From assembly GCA_963978895.1 (NCBI GenBank), contig OZ022239.1, positions 34,737,542 to 34,801,541 on the forward strand: DNA of 64,000 nucleotides, read 5' to 3'. The notes beneath the pieces are model-generated. The model was given only the letters and a program-made list of their open reading frames with translations, did not search any database and was not told where the DNA came from. Made by a program: the position numbers and the translations under genes. The stretch's first letter is position 1. Each line of letters begins with the position of its first letter. This DNA is from Erpobdella octoculata (Eukaryota > Annelida > Clitellata > Hirudinida > Erpobdellidae). Below are positions 57,696-64,000 of this stretch, piece after piece.

Positions 57696-58994
57696 TATAT
57701 ATATAAAAGAACATGTCCTGACTGACTGACTGATAATCAACGCCGAGCTCAAACGCCTCATCCTTGGAATGTGAAATTTGGAACTTATATTACTTTTATA
57801 GCGTAAACATCCGCTAAGAAAGGGTTTTTGAAAATTTTGCTCCTGAGGGGAAAAAACTGGAAAACAAACTTTTTTTCTAAAACAATGTATATCTCGAAAA
57901 CCAAAAATGAGCAGATTTTGAAATTTGGTATATGGATTCTTCTTGAAAAATAAAAAAATACGTGTTTCTCCATTTTTTAAAAATTCGGTTTCCCGGACCT
58001 CAAATGTGGGTTGGAAAATTGGGTTATTTGGTTTTTAAAGTAGCTGCTACTCAAAAACTGTGAATGCTACAGGAGTAAAAATTAGTATTTAGTTTCAACT
58101 CCAAAACTTATAAAATATGTGTTTTACCATTTTTTGAAAATTTGGTTTTCAGGACCTCAAATGTGGGGTGGAAAATAAGGTTATTTGGTTTTTAATGTAA
58201 CTGCTACTCGAAAACTGTAGATGCTACAGGAGTAAAAATTAGTATTTGGTTTCTACTCCAGAAATAATGATATACGTGTTTTACCATTTTTTTAAAATTT
58301 GGTTTCCAGGACTTCAAATATGGGGTGGAAAATAGGGTTGCTTGGTTTATAAAGTAACTGCTACTCAAAAACTGTAAATGCTACAAAAGTAAAATTAGTA
58401 TTTAGTTTCTACTCTAAAAATAAGGATATACGTGTTTCACCATTTTTTGAAAATTTGGTTTCCAGGACCTCAAATGTGAAGTGGAAAAAGGGTTATTTGA
58501 TTTTAAACTAACTGCTACTCAAAAACTGTAAGTGCTACAGATGTGAAAATTAGTATTTTGAGGTTTTGTGCCGGTTAAAAGTAGATGAGTTCAGTTTATC
58601 ACCGGACGGACGGGCCAAGCCGTTATTTCAGGGTCTTCACACGGCCCTGCCCAAACCTTAAATCAAGGTGGGACGGGCCGAGATTTTTAACCAAGTTTAT
58701 AGACATTTTAGTGATTTTAGGGTGTTCAGACGGGCCGGGCTAAACCTGAAGTCAAGGTGGGACGGGCCGAAGTTTTTCATCAAGTATATAGAACTTCTAG
58801 GCCTGTAAAAACGGACAGGGGCCATATTAGACGGGCTGTGCCGGCCAGGAATTTCGGTTTTTGAAACGGGCTGGGCCAAGTTGTCGACGGGCCGAGCCGA
58901 GACCTAAAAAATTGATCGGTGCAGTACTCTACTATGTATGCACGGTTCAAGATCTCTAATTTCATGCGAGCGAAGCCGCTACGGGCACTGCTAG
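57696..58994 (+). mobile_element. Helitron family A copy 2, directly abutting copy 1
   Basis: Begins TATATATATAAAAGAACATG immediately after the CTAG of copy 1, without its own TC, and ends GGGCACTGCTAG at 58991-58994. It contains three TGAC units and four 158-bp units against five in copy 1. Otherwise it is closely similar. Confidence 0.83.
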
Positions 58995-59487
58995 TCTATG
59001 TATATAAAAATGAATGTTTGTGAGTTTGTCTGTCCATTATAGAAATCTGGACCGCTTGAGCGATCTTGATGAACTTTGGCAAGGAGGTAGTTCCCATGCA
59101 GGGAAAAAAAGTTAAAAAGGTTTGGACTCTCTACTCCGATCCCTCGGCTCAGAGGAGCCAAACACCTTTCTAGGCAAAAATTGCCTATGTACGACCATCA
59201 AAGGTAATTACGTAATAAAATTTGAATTTAGTTTACGAACAAAGTTTGAAAGCTTCAAGCAACTTTTAGCAAATCTATTTAACGTTTTATGGGCTAAAAA
59301 AGTTAGAAAGGAGTGGAAAAGAGAAAATGAGCGCGGGATGGAACGGGAACGGGAAAGCAAGCGTAAGCGGGAAAGCGAACGGGAACGGAAAAGCGACCGG
59401 AAGCGGGAGAGCAAACGGGGAAGGAAACAATAGCAAGCGAGAAAAACAATAGAAAAACCTCAGAGCAACGCCGGGTAACACCGCTAG
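58995..59487 (+). mobile_element. Helitron family B copy, directly abutting family A copy 2
   Basis: Starts TCTATGTATATAAAAATGAA directly after the preceding CTAG and ends GCAACGCCGGGTAACACCG-CTAG (59484-59487) before T. The G/A-rich AACGGGAAAGCG repeats are at 59330-59430. It has the most complete 5' end of family B in the window and defines its TC start. Confidence 0.8.
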
Positions 59488-60244
59488 TAAAAGATAAAAT
59501 ATAATTAAATAAAACTAGAATTACAAGTTTTCTTGAGCAAAATGGAACAATCAGTTTTTAATTATTTTAAAAAAAAGCAGAAATTAATTTTACATTATTT
59601 TTTCATTTTATAAACTTATCATCATAAAAATTGATTTGCAAAAATTTGGAAACTGCCGAATTACGAAGTATAAAGGATTTGTGAAAATCGAAATGGAAAT
59701 GGACGAAATTTCCAACGAAATGGAGAAACATTTTTTGGAATTAATATCTTATTGTTAAAACAGTTTTTTTTAAGAACACGGGAATAAATAATGCAAGAAA
59801 TAAAAGTAATTTAATAAAAAAACAATGCAAAATATAAAATACAATTTTATTTAAATAACTTAGAAAGCACAGAAACTTAAAAAAGTTCAGTGCATATCAC
59901 TAACCAACTGTGTGTGAATTAAAGTTGGTTTTATTGAAGTATTTTATTTTTATTTGAAAATTTAAAATAAAACCCTTTCAGTACTTCCGATGTTAGTTAT
60001 ATTTACAAAGGTAGTAATGTGAAACTGACAGTTTTACGGTCCATTGATTGGTCAACTTGAAAACAAAACAAGACACTTATTCATATCATAGTTTCACATT
60101 TTTTTAAATAATTTTATTTGTTTATCAAATAGAAGTATTCAATAAACACTAAGACTTTACAAAATTGAAATGAATGGCTACTTACTTTCAATCAAAATTT
60201 CCTGATGCAGCGCAGCATTACAGTTCGTTATTCTTAACAACGTT
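59488..60244. other. intergenic, no gene seen
   Basis: AT-rich DNA, probably 3' flank of the gene on the - strand that ends at 60245. Confidence 0.4.
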
Positions 60245-60421
60245 TTATTTACTATCCTTTTTGCATTGCAAACAAAAATTTCCTCTATATTGCAAACCAT
60301 CAACTAGGATGCCCAAAGAATTGAGGTAATTTTTCATAGAACCAAGATTGCTTGATGGCTCATCGTAAGAATAACCAATCACCACTTTTTCGCCTGGAAA
60401 CGACTTGATAAAAAACTTCAA
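60245..60421 (-). CDS. ILEI-like domain protein, last coding exon
   Basis: From the acceptor GAATTAG the frame encodes LKFFIKSFPGEKVVIGYSYD, EPSSNLGSMKNYLNSLG and CLQCKKDSK before a TAA at 60245. The pattern of a hydrophobic strand, a PG(E/R)xVVxxxxDE segment and NL...A..YL..LG resembles the second half of the ILEI (FAM3-type) domain. Joins the previous exon in phase 0. Confidence 0.6.
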   Translation of the reverse strand: MKFFIKSFPGEKVVIGYSYDEPSSNLGSMKNYLNSLGILVDGLQYRGNFCLQCKKDSK

Positions 60422-60475
60422 CTAATTCAGATTTTTGATATAAGAAAATTAAAATGTAATAAAAATAAAACAAAC

Positions 60476-60696
60476 CGTTAAGTATTTTAGAGGACATTTC
60501 TTTGCAACCAGCTCTGGGTAGTACATAAAATTTTGTGGATCACTAATCGTACAGGTTTGTGGGTCAAATTCAACTAAATTAATTCCACGATCTTTTATTT
60601 CTACTTTTCCCATTTCATAAAGGTCAATGAATCCATCGCTTAGCAGCTCAGTGCCAATGCTAAAACTCCAGGAGTTTACATTAACAAAACAGCTAT
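60476..60696 (-). CDS. ILEI-like domain protein, penultimate exon
   Basis: Encodes FVNVNSWSFSIGTELLSDGF, then KVEIKDRGINLVEFDPQTC and a segment ending KCPLKYLT. The phrase RGINxVxxDPxT, followed by a D-x-x-x-F region, is the signature of ILEI domains (FAM3, POMGNT1, TMEM2/CEMIP-type proteins). Acceptor TCACAG, donor GTTTGT, phase 1 in and phase 0 out. Function is not predictable beyond a secreted or extracellular domain. Confidence 0.65.
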
Positions 60697-61020
60697 CTGT
60701 GACAAATTTATTAAGTAACTAAGCAATAGAGTGCAAACAACTTTTAACAAATCTGCATTTTCTGACTTAAAGCCAAAAAATTTGAGATTTTAAAAAACAT
60801 TGTCAACTATTACTTATTTAAAAGAAGACTGGAAGTTTAAGGATATGAATAGTGAATAACTATAATTAAAAATAATTTTATTATTAGAATTTTTATAACT
60901 GTTGTTAAGACTTATGATATAAAAATGTTCAAATTCTCAAATTGTTTTTAAAACACAAAGTTCAAACTTAATCGATTCTTAAAAGAAAAACTAATAATTC
61001 TGATTTTAAAAAACACTAAC

Positions 61021-61175
61021 GTTTTGATAGAAACAATTTACATCCTTGAAACCATTCTAATAGAAAAGCTCCTGCTTCAGGGTAGAATTCGCATCTTGTA
61101 ACATCATCTGACACTCGAGTTACTTGAAATGCTGAATATTTGAAATTTTCAGAACAAAGCAGTCCGCGGTTGAAA
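61021..61175 (-). CDS. PAN-like segment exon of the same gene
   Basis: Encodes NRGLLCSENFKYSAFQVTRV, DDVTRCEFYPEAGAFLL and WFQGCKLFLSKR. The spacing of cysteines in a C-x(n)-F-x-Y...C..F pattern suggests a PAN/apple-like fold, which often precedes other extracellular domains. The donor GTTAGT at 61020 gives phase 1, which fits the next exon. The acceptor (TTTCAAG at 61176) is weak and upstream exons were not found with confidence. Confidence 0.5.
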
Positions 61176-61618
61176 CTTGAAATATGTAAGTTTTAAATCA
61201 AGAAAATTATTTCTGCACTATAGGGAATCTTTTTTGCATCATCAAAGTAATTTTTTGATTGCCGACAACCGCGCTTTATAAAACAGCCACAAACATCAAA
61301 TAGTTTAATTCACGTTTACTCATTATGAATAATTGTATTTCCAATTTGTACGAAATCAAATTATTTTAAACATAAACGTTTTGCAATTATATAATTTCAC
61401 ATGTTTTGAAAGTATAGTTAGTAGAATATTTATATATAAAACCATATCTGTGTGTGAGTGTAAAGTTGTAATGTTTTGCCGTTTTACCTTCATTTAAAAT
61501 GCATGGCTGAAATGGGAAATAGTTCAAATTTCTTGGAAAAACAGAACGAACAGGTGCTTGGACAAAAAATACAATAAAAAGTACTTTTGTAGGTTCACTA
61601 AGTACAAATATATATATA
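61176..61618 (-). other. upstream of the PAN/ILEI-like exons; a possible further exon
   Basis: A hydrophobic stretch VLFIVFFVQAPVRSVFPRN, followed by LNYFPFQPC and a GTAAAA donor near 61487, could be a signal-peptide-like exon. The intron phase does not match the next exon, so the call is weak. Confidence 0.25.
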
Positions 61619-62959
61619 CTAGCAGTGCCCGTAGCGGCTTCGCTCGCATGAAATTTGAGAATTTGAACCATGCATACATAGTAGAGTACTGCACGGATCA
61701 ATTTTTTAGGTCTCGGCTCGGCCCGTCGACAACTTGGCCCAACCCGTTTCAAAAACCGAAATTCCTGGCCCGGCACGGCCCGTCTAATATGGGCCGGCCC
61801 GTTTTTACAGGCCTAGAAGTTCTATATACTTGATGAAAAACTTCGGCCCGTCCCACCTTGACTTCACGTTTAGCCTGAACACCCTAAAATCACTAAAATG
61901 TCTATATACTTGGTTAAAAATCTCGGCCCGTCCCACCTTGATTTAAGGTTTGGGCAGGGCCGTATGAAGACCCTAAAATAACGGCTTGGCCCGTTCGTCC
62001 GGTGATAAACTGAACTCATTTACTTTTAACCGGCACAAAACCTCAAAATACTATTTTTCACATCTGTAGCACTTACAGTTTTTGAGTAGCAGTTATTTTA
62101 AAATCAAATAACCTTTTTTCCACCTCACATTTGAGGTCCTGGAACTGGAAACCAAATTTTCAAAAAATGGTAAAACACGTATATCATTATTTCTGGAGTA
62201 GAAACCAAATACTAATTTTTACTCCTGTAGCATCTACTGTTTTCGAGTAGCAGTTACATTAAAAACCAAATAACCTTATCTTCCACCCCACATTTGAGGT
62301 CCTGAAAACCAAATTTTAAAAAAATGGTAAAACACGTATATCTTTATTTTTAGAATAGAAACTAAATACTAATTTTTACATCTGTGGTATTTACAGTTTT
62401 TGAGTAGCAGTTACTTTAAAAAACAAATAACCCTATTTTCCACCCCACATTTGAAGTCCTGGAAACCAAATTTTCAAAAAATTCTAAAACACGTATTTCA
62501 TTATTTTTGGAGTAGAAACTAAATACTAATTTTCACTCCTGTAGCATTCACAGTTTTTGAGTAGCAGCTACTTTAAAAACCAAATAACCCAATTTTCCAA
62601 CTCACATTTGAGATCCGGGAAACCGAATTTTCAAAAAATGGTAAAACAGGTATCTTTTTATTTTTCAAAAAGAATCTATATACCAAATTTCAAAATCTTC
62701 TCATTTTTGGTTTTCGAGATATACATTGTTTTAGAAAAAAGTTTGTTTTCCAGTTTTTTCCCCTCAGGAGCAAAATTTTCAAAAATCCTTTCTTAGCGGA
62801 TGTTTACGCTATAAAAGTAATATAAGTTCCAAATTTCACGTTCCTAGGATGAGGCGTTTGAGCTCGGCGTTGATTATCAGTCAGTCATCTGTCAGTCAGT
62901 CAGTCAGTCAGTCAGTCAGTCAGTCAGTCAGTCAGGACATGTTCTTTTATATATATAGA
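61619..62959 (-). mobile_element. Helitron family A copy 3, - orientation (1341 bp)
   Basis: Begins with CTAG (61619-61622) after an A on the + strand, then CAGTGCCCGTAGCGGCTTCG, the reverse 3' hairpin. It ends with the reverse of TCTATATATATAAAAG at 62944-62959, followed by T. Four 158-bp units and a long GTCA array (about 62877-62938) are present. It is flanked by TA sequence on both sides. Confidence 0.83.
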
Positions 62960-62981
62960 TATATATATATATATATATATT

Positions 62982-63072
<91 letters not shown>

Positions 63073-63190
63073 TATTTTTATATAATAATATAGTAGCCCA
63101 AGTCACTCACTTAATGATTCTGTCACGCTTACGTAATTAGTCGTATAGTAGTTATTAAATACAATTTTTTATCATTGATATATATATATG

Positions 63191-63237
<47 letters not shown>

Positions 63238-63261
63238 ATACATATATATATATACATATAT

Positions 63262-63321
<60 letters not shown>

Positions 63322-63357
63322 ATACATATATATACATACATATATATATATACAGAG

Positions 63358-63427
<70 letters not shown>

Positions 63428-63480
63428 TTATACATATATATATACATATACATATTTATATATATATATATATATATATA
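62960..63480. repeat. (TA)n arrays with CATA interruptions
   Basis: TA arrays at 62960-63075 and 63179-63480, separated by about 100 bases of non-repetitive sequence. Confidence 0.95.
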
Positions 63481-63557
63481 TTTATTAGTTTTGTTTTTCC
63501 TATTAATTAAGTTCACATTTTAATAATTGAAAAATAAAGTATATGTTTTTAAACAAA

Positions 63558-64000
63558 ATGTCTCTTAATATGAATGACGACGAAGATCCTGTGTCGAGAA
63601 AACGGCGTCTAGCTAAAGAAAGGCAACAGAGATATCGCGCAAGACAAACTCCACAATCAAAATCAAAATTTCGAGTTTTATATGCAGAAGCTCATCAACA
63701 ACGCACTGCACAAATGTCTGTTGAGGAATTGCAAATTTTTCATGCTTCTCATGCCGCATCACAACAACGTTATGTCTATCGACTTACTCTTCAACATCTA
63801 GAAGCTCTTCACACTTCCATTGCTGCCTCACAACGTCATCGAATTGAGCAAATGTCTCCCCATGAATTGCAGTTACATCGAGAAACCAATGCTGCCTCGC
63901 AACGCCATCGAGTTTTGCAAATGTCTCCCAATGAATTGCAGCTACATCGAGCTGCTAATGCGATCTCCCAACGTTTAGCACGAGATCGTGCGAGTGAGAC
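63558..64000 (+). CDS. N-terminal part of a Helitron-type replicase/helicase protein (runs off the window)
   Basis: An open frame from the ATG at 63558 to the window edge, 147 codons without a stop. After an acidic start it has SRKRRLAKERQQRYRARQ, then a unit of about 30 residues with the core QMSPHELQLHR plus AASQRHR repeated four times. Arg/Gln-rich, RxYRARQ-type starts with such repeats are common ahead of the Rep and PIF1-like helicase domains of autonomous Helitrons. No catalytic domain is in the window, so the assignment is tentative. It may be the autonomous partner of one of the families listed here. Confidence 0.5.
   Translation, partial: MSLNMNDDEDPVSRKRRLAKERQQRYRARQTPQSKSKFRVLYAEAHQQRTAQMSVEELQIFHASHAASQQRYVYRLTLQHLEALHTSIAASQRHRIEQMSPHELQLHRETNAASQRHRVLQMSPNELQLHRAANAISQRLARDRASE

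Noticed and set aside
61387..61776. A 129-codon frame on the - strand
   Set aside because: Its start is the Helitron family A 3' region and it runs out into flanking DNA. At most a short part near 61490-61560 could be an exon.

Overview
The window is eukaryotic, from an invertebrate animal with an AT-rich, repeat-laden nuclear genome. The evidence is split protein-coding genes with GT-AG introns, metazoan-type proteins (neuroligin, a family-31 galactosyltransferase, an ILEI/PAN-like secreted protein), very dense microsatellites, and a mixed set of transposons: Helitron, hAT, pogo/Tigger-like, CR1-like LINE, R2-clade LINE, BEL/Pao and a tRNA-derived SINE. I cannot name the species; a lophotrochozoan would be compatible, but nothing in the sequence proves it. 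One 200-base run of N (11843-12042) marks an assembly gap.

Layout. From 1 to 7.5 kb there is repeat-rich DNA with two foldback elements, a SINE and long microsatellites. From 7533 to 51575, on the + strand, lies one neuroligin gene in nine coding exons, joined in frame into about 1081 residues. Its exon 1 (7533-8109) and exon 2 (31452-31610) are separated by a 23-kb intron, and exons 2 and 3 by a 15-kb intron. Intron 1 holds fragments of a Helitron family, a degraded BEL/Pao element split by an apparently intact CR1-like LINE, and a decayed pogo/Tigger-like element. Intron 2 holds an R2-clade retrotransposon fragment lying between TAG-repeat tracts, and an hAT element with a perfect 8-bp target duplication that is itself interrupted by a 522-bp Helitron. 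Exons 3-9 (46634-51575) are compact.

Convergent to neuroligin, on the - strand, is a three-exon GT31 glycosyltransferase gene (55331 down to 52522, about 359 residues). From 56220 to 59487 three Helitron copies stand head to tail. On the - strand at 60245-61175 are the last three recognisable exons of a secreted-type protein with a PAN-like segment and an ILEI-like domain. A reverse Helitron copy (61619-62959), long TA arrays and the start of a Helitron-type replicase reading frame (63558 to the window edge) close the window.

The most notable structure is mobile DNA rather than a gene pathway. Three unrelated repeat families share the same 3' end: a short hairpin, then 7-11 bases, then CTAG followed by T. 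For two of them a 5' TC after an A can also be placed. They are therefore best read as non-autonomous Helitrons. They occur in tandem, nested inside another transposon, and abutting TA microsatellites. The R2-clade fragment bounded by TAG repeats is the other strong candidate for an unusual system, a microsatellite-associated non-LTR retrotransposon.
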